From Pelomonas sp047654785 (GTDB lineage Bacteria; Pseudomonadota; Gammaproteobacteria; Burkholderiales; Burkholderiaceae_C), in contig NZ_JASGKQ010000003.1 in NCBI RefSeq assembly GCF_047654785.1, positions 1,488,001-1,552,000 on the forward strand: a stretch of 64,000 nucleotides of DNA, in the 5' to 3' direction. The translations under genes were made by a program, and so were the position numbers. A model generated the notes under the pieces. It had not been told where the DNA came from, did no database searches, and saw only the letters and a list, made by a program, of their open reading frames with translations. This document shows, in pieces, positions 11,064 through 19,977 of this stretch. How positions within the stretch are numbered: the stretch's first letter is position 1; the number at the start of each line of letters is the position of its first letter.

Positions 11064-11456
11064 TCAGTGCGCCGCGGACGACGCGGCGGCGGACGCCGGC
11101 GCGGCAGGCAGCACGACAGCGGCGCCAGGGATGGCGGCGGCGCCCGATGCCGCTGGGGCCGGCGCGACGACGGCCGGCGCGCGGTCGAGTGCGCTGTCGG
11201 AGGTCTGCGCCGACGTGCGGCCGTTGGACAGGAAGGCCAGGCCCAGCGTGCAGCCGAAGAACAGCGTCGCGGCGAACGCCGTCGTGCGCGACAGGAAGTT
11301 GGCGCTGCCGGTGGCGCCGAACAGGCTTCCCGACGCGCCACTGCCGAACGAGGCGCCCATGTCGGCGCCCTTGCCGTGCTGCACCAGCACCAGACCGATG
11401 ATCGCCAGGGCCGACAGCAGCTGAACGATCAACACCAGATTTGCAAAGACCTGCAT
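11064..11456 (-). CDS. secG: Protein translocase subunit SecG
   Basis: Auxiliary subunit of the SecYEG inner membrane channel. The first 75 residues match the family: two membrane helices and the conserved loop VLVQHGKGADMGASFGSGASGSLFG. A C-terminal tail of about 50 residues is very rich in Ala and Pro and is not conserved. ATG at 11456 was chosen over an upstream GTG (11465) because GGAG lies 8 bp before the ATG and would overlap the GTG. Total 130 residues. Confidence 0.96.
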   Translation of the reverse strand: MQVFANLVLIVQLLSALAIIGLVLVQHGKGADMGASFGSGASGSLFGATGSANFLSRTTAFAATLFFGCTLGLAFLSNGRTSAQTSDSALDRAPAVVAPAPAASGAAAIPGAAVVLPAAPASAAASSAAH

Positions 11457-11516
11457 TCCTAACACTCCATCAATACTCGGGTGGCGCCCTGCCCCGCGGG
11501 CCGGCGCCGGGAAAAC

Positions 11517-12263
11517 TCAACAGGCCGCCGCGGCCCGGCAGATGGCGGCGAAGTCGGCCGCCTTCAACGAGGCGCCACCGATCAGGCCGCCGTCGATGTC
11601 GGGCTGGCCGAACAGCTCGGCCGCGTTGTCGGCCTTGACGCTGCCGCCATACAGAAGGTGCATCGCGTCCGCCTTGTCGGTCGCCGCGCGCAGCTGCGCG
11701 CGCAGCACGGCGTGGACGGCCTGCGCCTCGGCGGGGGTCGCGGTCAGGCCGGTGCCGATCGCCCAGACGGGCTCGTAGGCGACGACCATCTCGCCGCAGC
11801 AGTGGCCCAGCGTGTGGATGACGGCGGCGAGCTGGCGCTTGACGACGGCTTCGGTCTGGCCGGCCTCGCGCTCGGCGCGGGTCTCGCCGACGCAGACGAT
11901 GGGCGTCACGCCGTGCGCCAGCGCGGCCTTGGCCTTGTCGGCGACGAGCTGGTCGCTCTCCGCGTGGTAGGCGCGGCGCTCCGAGTGGCCGACGATGGCG
12001 TAGCGGCAGCCGATGTCATGCAGCATGGCCGACGACACCTCGCCCGTGTATGCGCCCTGCTCGTGCGCCGAGCAGTCCTGCGCGCCGTAGGCCAGGGCCG
12101 TGCCGGTCAGCGCGAGCGCCGTCTCGGCGATGTAGGGGAAGGGCACGCAGACGGCCACGTCGGCGTTCCAGGGGCCGGCTTCCTTCAGGCCGGCCAGCAG
12201 TTGGGCATTGGCCACGCGGTTGCCATGCATTTTCCAGTTGCCAACGACGAGCTTCTTTCTCAT
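11517..12263 (-). CDS. tpiA: Triosephosphate isomerase
   Basis: Glycolytic enzyme that interconverts dihydroxyacetone phosphate and glyceraldehyde 3-phosphate. The 248-residue TIM barrel has the active-site residues Asn9 and Lys11 (GNWKMHG), His93 (VGHSERR) and catalytic Glu164 (YEPVWAIGTG). ATG at 12263 was chosen because GGAG precedes it by 5 bp; a GTG two codons upstream overlaps that site. It lies 10 bp after the oxidoreductase gene and 60 bp before secG. Confidence 0.98.
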   Translation of the reverse strand: MRKKLVVGNWKMHGNRVANAQLLAGLKEAGPWNADVAVCVPFPYIAETALALTGTALAYGAQDCSAHEQGAYTGEVSSAMLHDIGCRYAIVGHSERRAYHAESDQLVADKAKAALAHGVTPIVCVGETRAEREAGQTEAVVKRQLAAVIHTLGHCCGEMVVAYEPVWAIGTGLTATPAEAQAVHAVLRAQLRAATDKADAMHLLYGGSVKADNAAELFGQPDIDGGLIGGASLKAADFAAICRAAAAC

Positions 12264-12273
12264 TGCCACTCCA

Positions 12274-13260
12274 TCACCAGGTCAGCACGATCTTGCCGAT
12301 GTGCCGGTTGGATTCCATCAGTGCGTGCGCCTCGGCCGCTTGGTGCGCGGGCAGCTCGCGGTCGATCACGGGTTTGATCCGGCCGGCGTCGATCAGCGGC
12401 CAGACCTGGTCGCGCAACGCGCGCGCCAGCTGGGCCTTGAACGCCGCCGAGCGCGGGCGCAGCGTCGAGCCGGTGATCGTCAGCCGCTTGCGCAGTACCA
12501 CGCCGGCGTCGATCTCCGCCGCCACGCCGCCCTGCACGGCGATCAGCGCCAGGCGGCCGTCTTCGGCCAGCGCCTGCACGCCGCGGCCGACGTAGTCGCC
12601 GGCCACCATGTCCAGGATCACATCGACGCCGCGCCCCCCGGTGGCGGCCCGGGCTTCGGCGACGAAATCCTGCTCCCGGTAGTTGATCGCCACGTCGGCG
12701 CCCAGCGCCTTGCAGGCCTCGGCCTTGGCGGCGCTGCCGACGGTCACCAGCACGCGGGCGCCCAGCGCCTTGGCGATCTGGATGGCCGTCACGCCGATGC
12801 CGCTGGCGCCGCCGTGCACCAGCAGCGTCTCGTCGGCCTGCAGGCCGGCGCGCTGGAACACGTTGGCCCAGACGGTGAAGCAGGTTTCCGGCAGCGTCGC
12901 CGCCTGCGCCAGCGTCCAGCCCTTGGGCACCGGCAGGCACTGGCCGACCGGCGCCGTGCACAGCGTGGCATAGCCGCCGCCATTGACCAGCGCGCAGACC
13001 GCATCGCCCAGCTTGAAGCCCTGCGCGGCGAGCGCGTCGGCGTCACCGGCGACGATCTCGCCGGCCACCTCCAGCCCGGGCAGCTCGCTCGCACCCGGCG
13101 GCGGCGGGTAGGCGCCCTTGCGCTGCAGCACGTCCGGGCGGTTGATGCCCGAAGCGGCCACGCGGATCAGGCACTCGCCCGGGCCCGCGACCGGATCCGG
13201 CCGCTCGGCCAGCTCCAGCACCTCGGGCCCGCCGGGGCGGGTGATGGCGATGGCTTTCAT
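12274..13260 (-). CDS. NAD(P)H quinone oxidoreductase, PIG3 type (MDR superfamily)
   Basis: Medium-chain dehydrogenase/reductase of the zinc-independent quinone oxidoreductase group, 328 residues. The N-terminal GroES-like domain has the ASGINRPDVLQRKGAYPPPPG region typical of PIG3/TIGR02824 proteins, and the Rossmann domain carries the nucleotide loop HGGASGIGVTAIQ around residue 150. Zinc ligands are absent. It probably reduces quinones with NADPH, but the substrate is not determined. It sits between pnp and tpiA on the same strand, a common arrangement in Burkholderiales. Confidence 0.9.
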   Translation of the reverse strand: MKAIAITRPGGPEVLELAERPDPVAGPGECLIRVAASGINRPDVLQRKGAYPPPPGASELPGLEVAGEIVAGDADALAAQGFKLGDAVCALVNGGGYATLCTAPVGQCLPVPKGWTLAQAATLPETCFTVWANVFQRAGLQADETLLVHGGASGIGVTAIQIAKALGARVLVTVGSAAKAEACKALGADVAINYREQDFVAEARAATGGRGVDVILDMVAGDYVGRGVQALAEDGRLALIAVQGGVAAEIDAGVVLRKRLTITGSTLRPRSAAFKAQLARALRDQVWPLIDAGRIKPVIDRELPAHQAAEAHALMESNRHIGKIVLTW

Positions 13261-13271
13261 CGCTGCGCGGC

Positions 13272-15417
13272 TTACTCCGCAGCCGGGGCGTCGGCGGCCG
13301 GGGCCACCGGGGCCGGCGCAGCGTCGCGGTCGAGCAGCGCCTTCATCGACAGCTTGATGCGGCCCTTCTCGTCGGTCTCCAGCACCTTGACCTTGACGAC
13401 CTGGCCTTCCTGCAGGAAGTCGGTGACCTTCTCGACGCGCTGGTGGGCGATCTGGCTGATGTGCAGCAGGCCGTCCTTGCCGGGCAGCAGGTTCACGAGG
13501 GCGCCGAAGTCCAGGATCTTGACGATCGGGCCTTCGTAGACCTTGCCCACTTCGACCTCGGCGGTGATCTCGGCGATGCGCTTCTTGGCCAGTTCGGCCT
13601 TCTCGGCGTCGGTCGAGGCGATGGTGATGGTGCCGTCTTCGCCGATGTCGATGGTCGTGCCGGTCTCTTCGGTCAGCGCGCGGATGGTGGCGCCGCCCTT
13701 GCCGATGACGTCGCGGATCTTCTCCGGGTTGATCTTCATCGTGTACAGGCGCGGGGCGAACTGCGACACCTCGGTGTTCGCGCTGCCCATGGCATCGACC
13801 ATCTTGCCGAGGATGTGCAGGCGGGCTTCCTTGGCCTGCGCCAGCGCGACCTGCATGATTTCCTTGGTGATGCCCTGGATCTTGATGTCCATCTGCAGGG
13901 CCGTGATGCCGGTCGTCGTGCCGGCCACCTTGAAGTCCATGTCGCCGAGGTGGTCCTCGTCGCCCAGGATGTCGGTCAGCACGGCGAAGCGGTTGCCGTC
14001 CTTGATCAGGCCCATCGCGATGCCGGCCACGTGGGCCTTCATCGGTACGCCGGCATCCATCAGCGCCAGGCAGCCGCCGCAGACGGAGGCCATCGACGAG
14101 GAGCCGTTGGACTCGGTGATCTCGGAGACCACGCGCAGCGAGTACGGGAAGTCTTCCTTGCTCGGCAGCGCGGCGATCAGCGCGCGCTTGGCCAGGCGGC
14201 CGTGGCCGATTTCGCGGCGCTTCGGCGAGCCCACACGGCCCGTCTCGCCGGTGGCGAAGGGGGGCATGTTGTAGTGCATCATGAAGCGGTCCTCGAACTC
14301 GCCGTCCAGCGCGTCGATGCGCTGTGCGTCGCGGTCCGTGCCCAGCGTGGCGACGACCAGGGCCTGCGTCTCGCCGCGCGTGAACAGCGCCGAGCCGTGC
14401 GTGCGGGGCAGCAGGCCGTTGCGGATCTCGATGGGGCGCACGGTGCGGGTGTCACGGCCGTCGATGCGCGGCTCGCCGGCCAGGATCTGGCTGCGCACGA
14501 TGCGGGCTTCGATCTCGAACAGCAGGCCTTCGACCTCGACCTTGTCGAAGGCGACGCCTTCGGCGGTCAGCGCGGCGAACACGTTCGCGGTGGCCGCGCG
14601 GCAGGCCTGCGTGCGGGCCTGCTTGGAGCGGATTCTGGTAGGCCTCGCGCAGCGGGCCTTCGGCCAGGCCGTTGACCTTGGCGATGAAGGCCTCGTCCTT
14701 GGCGGGCGCGGTCCAGTTCCAGGCCGGCTTGCCGGCTTCCTTGACCAGCTCGTTGATCGCGGCGATGGCGACGTTGCCCTGCTCGTGGCCGAACACCACC
14801 GCGCCCAGCATGACTTCTTCCGACAGGCCCGAGGCCTCGGACTCGACCATCAGCACCGCGGCCTGCGTGCCGGCGACGACCAGGTCCATCTGGCTGTTGG
14901 CCAGTTCGGACTTGCTCGGGTTCAGCAGGTACTCGCCGTTGACGTAGCCCACGCGGGCGGCGCCGATCGGGCCGTTGAACGGGATGCCGGACACGGCCAG
15001 CGCGGCGGACGTGCCGATCATCGCGGCGATGTCTGCCTGCACCTCGGGGTTCAGGCTGACGACGTGGATGACGACCTGGACCTCGTTGAAGAAGCCCTCG
15101 GGGAACAGCGGGCGGATCGGGCGGTCGATCAGGCGGCTGGTCAGCGTCTCGTGCTCGCTGGGGCGGCCCTCGCGCTTGAAGAAGCTGCCGGGGATCTTGC
15201 CGGCGGCGTAGGTCTTCTCGAGGTAGTCGACGGTCAGCGGGAAGAAGTCCTGGCCGGCCTTGGCCTCGGTCTTGGCGACCACGGTGGCCAGCACGACGGT
15301 GCCTTCGATGTTGACGAGGACGGCGCCGCTGGACTGGCGGGCGATCTCGCCCGTTTCCAGCACGACCTGGTGGCGGCCCCATTGGAAGGACTTGGTGACC
15401 TTGTTGAACATGGACAT
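13272..15417 (-). pseudogene. pnp: Polyribonucleotide nucleotidyltransferase, split by a one-base insertion
   Basis: PNPase, the phosphorolytic 3'-5' exoribonuclease of the degradosome. The N-terminal frame (from ATG 15417, after AGGAG) encodes MSMFNKVTKSFQWG and continues to residue 261, then changes to unrelated sequence and stops at 14452. The C-terminal part continues in the next frame to 13272 and contains the second RNase PH domain, the KH motif (IRDVIGKGGATIRALTEETG) and the S1 domain. Removing one T from the pair 14633-14634 restores a normal 714-residue protein (TAC CAG ATC CGC TCC AAG). As written, the product would be a truncated 321-residue protein. The rest of both frames is fully conserved in style, so the lesion is recent or a sequencing error. 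Confidence 0.93.
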
Positions 15418-15493
15418 GCTCATCTCCTGGTGGTTGTGAATGCGCTCAGGCATTCGGTGGAACCGGGAACGAGGCTGGGTTTGGTCCAGATGC

Positions 15494-15533
15494 CATTCCA
15501 GGGCGGCTCGGTGCGAGGAGCCGTCTTGGAATG
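15494..15533 (-). promoter_or_regulatory. Long stem-loop in the pnp leader, possible RNase III site
   Basis: In minus-strand RNA CAUUCCA (15533-15527) pairs with UGGAAUG (15500-15494), then after a 3x3 internal loop CGGCUC (15523-15518) pairs with GAGCCG (15509-15504), leaving an 8-nt loop. It lies about 77 nt upstream of the pnp start. In E. coli PNPase represses its own translation after RNase III cuts a leader stem in the same place; the parallel here is by position and shape only. Confidence 0.5.
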
Positions 15534-15574
15534 ATCCGCGACCACGTCAGCTTGGTTTCCCGCAGATGGACGAA

Positions 15575-15609
15575 GAGCCTGTGCTGGGCTTGCCGGACCA
15601 GACAGGCTC
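15575..15609 (-). promoter_or_regulatory. Stem-loop directly after rpsO
   Basis: A perfect 8-bp stem (15602-15609 with 15575-15582) with a 19-nt loop begins 18 nt after the rpsO stop on the minus strand. No U-run follows, so it may slow degradation of rpsO mRNA or act as a weak attenuator rather than a full terminator. Confidence 0.45.
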
Positions 15610-15627
15610 CTCGACGGATGCAATGGA

Positions 15628-15897
15628 TTACTTGCGCAGGCCCAGCTTCTGGATCAGCGCGACGTAGCGGGCGGAGTCCACGCGCTTCAGGTAGGCCAGC
15701 AGGCTCTTGCGCGTGTTGACCATCTTCAGCAGGCCGCGGCGGCCGTGGTGGTCCTTGGCGTGCAGCTTGAAGTGGGGCGTCAGCTCGTTGATGCGGGCGG
15801 TCAGCAGGGCGACCTGGACTTCCGGGCTGCCGGTGTCGTTGGCGCTGCGGGCATTGGCCTTGACGATTTCGGCCTTGTTCAGTTCTGCGACGGACAT
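15628..15897 (-). CDS. rpsO: 30S ribosomal protein S15
   Basis: Primary 16S rRNA-binding protein of the small subunit, 89 residues, the exact family length. Conserved TGSPEVQVALLTARINELTPHFK and the DHHGRRGLLKMV(N)TRKSLLAYL core are visible. It precedes pnp on the same strand as in most proteobacteria. A leader hairpin with 7-bp arms at 15949-15955 and 15978-15984 could serve S15 autoregulation, which is known in E. coli, but this is inference. Confidence 0.98.
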   Translation of the reverse strand: MSVAELNKAEIVKANARSANDTGSPEVQVALLTARINELTPHFKLHAKDHHGRRGLLKMVNTRKSLLAYLKRVDSARYVALIQKLGLRK

Positions 15898-16051
15898 GTG
15901 ATGTTCCTGGTGGTCGGAAAGCCGGCCGGGCTGCTGATGCGCCGCAGACGGTTCCGGGGTTGACTTGCGGACACGGGGGAACCGCCCCGGGCCGTGCTGG
16001 TGCTCCGCGCTCCGACACCACAAAGGCGAAAGGGAAGCGCAAAACCGGCGG

Positions 16052-16057
16052 AGTATA
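16052..16057 (-). promoter_or_regulatory. Candidate -10 element for rpsO-pnp
   Basis: Minus-strand TATACT, a near-consensus -10 hexamer, about 155 bp upstream of rpsO; no good -35 is seen 17 bp further up. The gene-free stretch 15898-16299 holds the rpsO leader and this element on its left part and the hsp20 upstream region on its right part. I see no open frame there that looks like a gene. Confidence 0.4.
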
Positions 16058-16203
16058 GCCGAAACGGCACCCCCACCCTGCCCCGCCCGGGCTGCGCGCG
16101 GGCACGAAAGGCCTGAACTGCCGCCGGCCGCGGCGATTTCAAGAGCCGGCGGAGGCGCTGTCCACCCTTCCCGTGACTTGCATCAAGCCGCCGCGATCCG
16201 GCC

Positions 16204-16231
16204 CTTGAAGCGCCGCGGGCCGCACCTAGCT
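16204..16231 (+). promoter_or_regulatory. Candidate heat-shock (sigma-32) promoter of hsp20
   Basis: CTTGAAG at 16204-16210 matches the sigma-32 -35 consensus CTTGAAA at six of seven positions, followed 12 bp later by CACCTAGCT in the place of the -10 (consensus CCCCATNT, only a partial match). It lies about 70-95 bp upstream of the hsp20 start. Its position before a small heat-shock gene makes the reading plausible. Confidence 0.4.
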
Positions 16232-16299
16232 GGGGCTCATCGGGTGCTGCTCCCGAACCCAGACGAGCAGCGTCAACAGCCTCTCTCAAGGAGACCACC

Positions 16300-16734
16300 A
16301 TGTTCCTCGTTCCCGTGAACCGCAACCTGTCCGACCTGTCCCGCTCGCTGGACCGCTTCTTCGACGACAGCTTCTTCAGCGATGGCCGCGACGCCAGCGC
16401 GGCCACGCTGCGCAGCCCGGCGCTGGACGTCAGCGAGTCCGAAACGGCCTACACCGTCAGGCTCGACATGCCCGGCGTGCCCAAGGACGCGGTCAAGGTC
16501 CACATCGACGGCCGCCGTATCAGCATCGACGCCGAGCAGCGCAAGGACGACGAGAAGAAGGACGGCGAGCGCGTCATCTACCGCGAGCGCACGGTCAGCC
16601 GCTTCTCGCGCAGCTTCACGCTGCCGCAGGAGATCAGCCAGGGCGACTCCAACGCCAGCCTGGACCAGGGCGTGCTGACGCTGAAGCTGGCCAAGCGCGC
16701 CGCCAGCGTGGCCAGCCAACTGACGGTGAACTAA
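16300..16734 (+). CDS. Hsp20/alpha-crystallin family small heat-shock protein
   Basis: ATP-independent chaperone that binds unfolding proteins. The 144-residue product has an N-terminal arm (MFLVPVNRNLSDLSRSLDRFF), a central alpha-crystallin domain from about residue 42 (ALDVSESETAYTVRLDMPGVPKDAVKV) and the strand GVLTLKLAK near residue 127. A good ribosome site (AAGGAG) precedes the ATG. It is convergent with tsaD and the two stop codons overlap by 4 bp. The last conserved I-x-I motif of some family members is not evident. Confidence 0.95.
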   Translation: MFLVPVNRNLSDLSRSLDRFFDDSFFSDGRDASAATLRSPALDVSESETAYTVRLDMPGVPKDAVKVHIDGRRISIDAEQRKDDEKKDGERVIYRERTVSRFSRSFTLPQEISQGDSNASLDQGVLTLKLAKRAASVASQLTVN

Positions 16735-17774
16735 ACCGAGGCCAGGTCCCAGCGCGGGCGGACCTCGAAGCCGCCGTCCCGCCGGGGCCGGGCCAGGCCG
16801 CGCTGCAGCCGCAGCGCGGCGGCCATCGCGATCATGGCGCCGTTGTCGGTGCACAGCGCCAGCTCGGGGTAGTGCACCCGCACGCCGCGCCGGGCGCAGG
16901 CGGCGTCCAGCTGCTCGCGCAGCCGGGCGTTCGCGCCCACGCCGCCGGCGACGACCAGGCGTTTCAGCCCCGTGGCCTTCAGCGCCAGCAGCGATTTCTT
17001 CACCAGCACCTCGACGATGGCGGCCTGCGTCGATGCGGCGAGGTCGGCCTTGGTCTGCTCGCACGGTGAATCGCCGATCTTCCGCACCTGCGTCAGCACG
17101 GCCGTCTTCAGGCCGGCGAAGCTGAAATCCGGCCTGCCGCTGTGCAGCAGCGGGCGCGGCAGTTCATAGGCCTGCGGGTTGCCGAACTCGGCCATGCGCG
17201 CCAGGTGCGGGCCGCCGGGATACGGCAGGCCCAGCAGCTTGGCGCTCTTGTCGAAGGCCTCGCCGGCCGCGTCGTCGATGGTTTCGCCGAGGATCTCGTA
17301 CGACCCGACGCCGTCCACGCGCATCAGTTGCGTGTGCCCGCCGCTGACCAGCAGCGCGACGAACGGGAACTCGGGCGGGTCGGCCGACAAAAAGGGCGAC
17401 AGCAGATGCCCTTCGAGGTGGTGGATGGGCAGCGCCGGCAGGTCCAGCGCCGCCGCCAGCGACACCGCCACGCCGGCACCGACCAGCAGCGCGCCGGCGA
17501 GGCCGGGGCCCTGGGTGTAGGCGATCAGGTCCACGTCGGGCAGCGCCAGCCCGGCCTGCGACAGCACCTCGCGCGCCAGCGGCAGCACGCGGCGCACATG
17601 GTCGCGCGAGGCCAGTTCGGGCACGACGCCGCCATAGGCCTGGTGCATGGCGATCTGGCTGTGCAGCGCCTGCGCGACCAGCCGGGGCGGCGCGTCGCCG
17701 TCCACCTCGACGAGCGCGACCCCGGTCTCGTCGCAGGACGACTCGAAGCCGAGGACACGCTGCACGGCGCTCAC
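16731..17774 (-). CDS. tsaD: tRNA N6-adenosine threonylcarbamoyltransferase TsaD
   Basis: Transfers the threonylcarbamoyl group to A37 of ANN-reading tRNAs (t6A) together with TsaB and TsaE. The 347-residue ASKHA-fold protein shows the N-terminal LGFESSCDETGVAL signature, metal-binding His119 and His123 (HHLEGH) and the GGHTQLM and GGVGAN motifs. Start is GTG at 17774, preceded by GGAAGG and overlapping the fdx stop by 4 bp; a second GTG three codons later is possible. It is the last gene of the isc operon here, an unusual partner for Fe-S genes but a tight translational coupling. Confidence 0.96.
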   Translation of the reverse strand: MSAVQRVLGFESSCDETGVALVEVDGDAPPRLVAQALHSQIAMHQAYGGVVPELASRDHVRRVLPLAREVLSQAGLALPDVDLIAYTQGPGLAGALLVGAGVAVSLAAALDLPALPIHHLEGHLLSPFLSADPPEFPFVALLVSGGHTQLMRVDGVGSYEILGETIDDAAGEAFDKSAKLLGLPYPGGPHLARMAEFGNPQAYELPRPLLHSGRPDFSFAGLKTAVLTQVRKIGDSPCEQTKADLAASTQAAIVEVLVKKSLLALKATGLKRLVVAGGVGANARLREQLDAACARRGVRVHYPELALCTDNGAMIAMAAALRLQRGLARPRRDGGFEVRPRWDLASV

Positions 17775-18109
17775 TTGCCTTCCTTGGCGTGGTTGATGGA
17801 GTACTTGGGGATCTCGATCGTGATGTCCTGCTGGCGCAGCAGCGCCTGGCAGGACAGGCGCGAGTCCGGCTCCAACCCCCAGGCGCGGTCCAGCATGTCT
17901 TCCTCGTCCTCCTCCATCTCGCTCAGCGAGCGGCCGCCCTGGCGCACGATGACGTGACAGGTCGTGCAGGCGCAGACCTGGTCGCAGGCGTGCTCGATGG
18001 GGATGTCGTTGTCCAGCAGCGCCTCGCAGATCGATGCGCCGGGCGCGGCGGTCACCGTGCGGCCCTCGGGGCAGTACTCGGCGTGTGGAAGGATGGTGAT
18101 GACGGGCAT
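17771..18109 (-). CDS. fdx: ISC-type 2Fe-2S ferredoxin
   Basis: Electron donor for Fe-S cluster assembly on IscU, 112 residues. The four ligands sit exactly where they do in E. coli Fdx: Cys42, Cys48, Cys51 and Cys87. A nearby acidic stretch (EMEEDEEDMLDRAWG) is the surface that contacts IscS/HscA partners in homologues. The gene lies 11 bp after hscA and overlaps tsaD by 4 bp. Confidence 0.97.
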   Translation of the reverse strand: MPVITILPHAEYCPEGRTVTAAPGASICEALLDNDIPIEHACDQVCACTTCHVIVRQGGRSLSEMEEDEEDMLDRAWGLEPDSRLSCQALLRQQDITIEIPKYSINHAKEGK

Positions 18110-18120
18110 GGGGTGTTCTT

Positions 18121-19977
18121 TCAGAGCGCCGACACATCGCGGCCCGTCAGGGCGCGGGCGATGGAGCGGTTCATGCGTTCGGCGGCAAAGCCTTCGGTGG
18201 CCTCGGCCAGCGCCTTCGTCGCGGCGTCGATGGCGTCGGCATCGCCGTCCATCGCGGCCAGGGCCGACAGCCGGGCCGCCAGCGCCTCGCGCTCGGCGGC
18301 GGGCAGCAGGTCGCCGTCGGCGGCGAGCGCGCTGCGCGTGGCCAGCACCATGCGCTCGGCCTCCACCCTCGCCTCGCGCAGCTTGCGGGCGGCCATGTCG
18401 GCGTCGGCGCTGGTGAAGCCGTCCTTCAGCATGCCGGCGATCTGCTCGTCGGACAGGCCGTAGCTGGGCTTGACGGTGATGGCCGCCTGCACGCCCGAGG
18501 TCAGCTCCTGCGCCGACACGCTGAGCAGCCCGTCCGCATCGACCTGGAAGCTGACGCGGATGCGCGCCGCGCCGGCCGCCATCGGCGGGATGCCGCGCAG
18601 CTCGAAGCGGGCGAGCGAGCGGCATTCGCTGACCAGGTCGCGCTCGCCCTGCACGACATGCACCGCGAGCGCGGTCTGGCCGTCCTTGAAGGTCGTGAAG
18701 TCCTGCGCCTTGGCGACCGGGATGGTCGAGTTGCGCTCGATGACGCGCTCGACCAGGCCGCCCATGGTCTCCAGGCCCAGCGACAGCGGGATCACGTCCA
18801 GCAGCAGGATCTCGCCGTCGGCCGCGTTGCCGGCGAGCTGGTTGGCCTGGATGGCCGCGCCGAGGGCCACCACCTCGTCGGGGTTCAGGTTGGTCAGCAC
18901 CCTGGCCTGGCCCTCCGGGCCGAACAGCTCGCCGACCGCGCGGCGCACCACCGGCATGCGCGTGGAGCCGCCGACCATGACGGCGCCCCGCACCTCGGAC
19001 GCCTTGACCTTGGCGTCGCGCAGCACGCGCTTCACGGCCGACAACGTCCTGGCGACCAGCGGCTGGGCCAGCGCCTCGAACTGGGCGCGGGTGACGGCCA
19101 CGCGCAGCTCGCCGGCATCGAGTGCGGCGACCAGCTCGGCCGCGTCGGCCGCGGACAGCGCCTCCTTGGCCGCGCGCGCGGCGACGAGCACGGCGCGCTT
19201 GTCGTGCGCGGACGTGACGCTGCGGCCGGCGAGCGCCCAGTCGGCCAGCGCGCGGTCGAAGTCGTCGCCGCCCAGCACCGCGTCGCCGCCGGTCGCCACC
19301 ACCTCGAACACGCCGCGCGTCAGCCGCAGCAGCGAGATGTCGAAGGTGCCGCCGCCCAGGTCGTAGACGGCGTAGAGGCCTTCGCTGGCGTTGTCCAGCC
19401 CGTAGGCGATGGCGGCCGCGGTCGGCTCGTTGATCAGGCGCAGCACCTTGAGGCCGGCCAGTTCGGCGGCGTCCTTCGTCGCCTGGCGCTGGGCGTCGTC
19501 GAAATAGGCCGGCACCGTGATGACGGCGCCAAACAGGTCGTCGTTGAACGTGTCCTCGGCCCGGAAGCGCAGCGTCGCCAGGATCTCGGCGGACACCTCG
19601 ACGGGGCTCTTCACGCCGTCGCGCGTGGCGATGGCGAGCATGCCGGGGTGGTCCTCGAAGCGGTAGGGCAACTGCTCACGGCCGGCCACGTCGGCGACGC
19701 CGCGGCCCATGAAGCGCTTCACCGAGACGATGGTGTTCTCGGGGTCTTCGGCCTGTGCAGCGAGTGCGTCGGCGCCGATCTGGCGGCGGCCTTCGGGCAG
19801 GTAGCGCACGGCGGATGGCAGGATCACGCGGCCCTGCTCGTCGGGCAGGCATTCGGCCACGCCGTGGCGCACGGCGGCGACCAGGGAATGCGTCGTGCCG
19901 AGGTCGATGCCGACGGCGATGCGGCGCTGGTGCGGGTCGGGCGAGGCGCCCGGTTCGGAGATCTGGAGGAGTGCCAT
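18121..19977 (-). CDS. hscA: Fe-S protein assembly chaperone HscA
   Basis: Hsp70-class ATPase that releases clusters from IscU after recognising its LPPVK motif. It has 618 residues. The nucleotide-binding domain opens with VGIDLGTTHSLVAAV (residue 22 on) and contains DLGGGTFDIS and the phosphate-2 region VGGSTRMP; the substrate-binding domain follows from about residue 390. The ATG shares one base with the hscB stop. Length and motifs are normal for HscA rather than DnaK. Confidence 0.97.
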   Translation of the reverse strand: MALLQISEPGASPDPHQRRIAVGIDLGTTHSLVAAVRHGVAECLPDEQGRVILPSAVRYLPEGRRQIGADALAAQAEDPENTIVSVKRFMGRGVADVAGREQLPYRFEDHPGMLAIATRDGVKSPVEVSAEILATLRFRAEDTFNDDLFGAVITVPAYFDDAQRQATKDAAELAGLKVLRLINEPTAAAIAYGLDNASEGLYAVYDLGGGTFDISLLRLTRGVFEVVATGGDAVLGGDDFDRALADWALAGRSVTSAHDKRAVLVAARAAKEALSAADAAELVAALDAGELRVAVTRAQFEALAQPLVARTLSAVKRVLRDAKVKASEVRGAVMVGGSTRMPVVRRAVGELFGPEGQARVLTNLNPDEVVALGAAIQANQLAGNAADGEILLLDVIPLSLGLETMGGLVERVIERNSTIPVAKAQDFTTFKDGQTALAVHVVQGERDLVSECRSLARFELRGIPPMAAGAARIRVSFQVDADGLLSVSAQELTSGVQAAITVKPSYGLSDEQIAGMLKDGFTSADADMAARKLREARVEAERMVLATRSALAADGDLLPAAEREALAARLSALAAMDGDADAIDAATKALAEATEGFAAERMNRSIARALTGRDVSAL

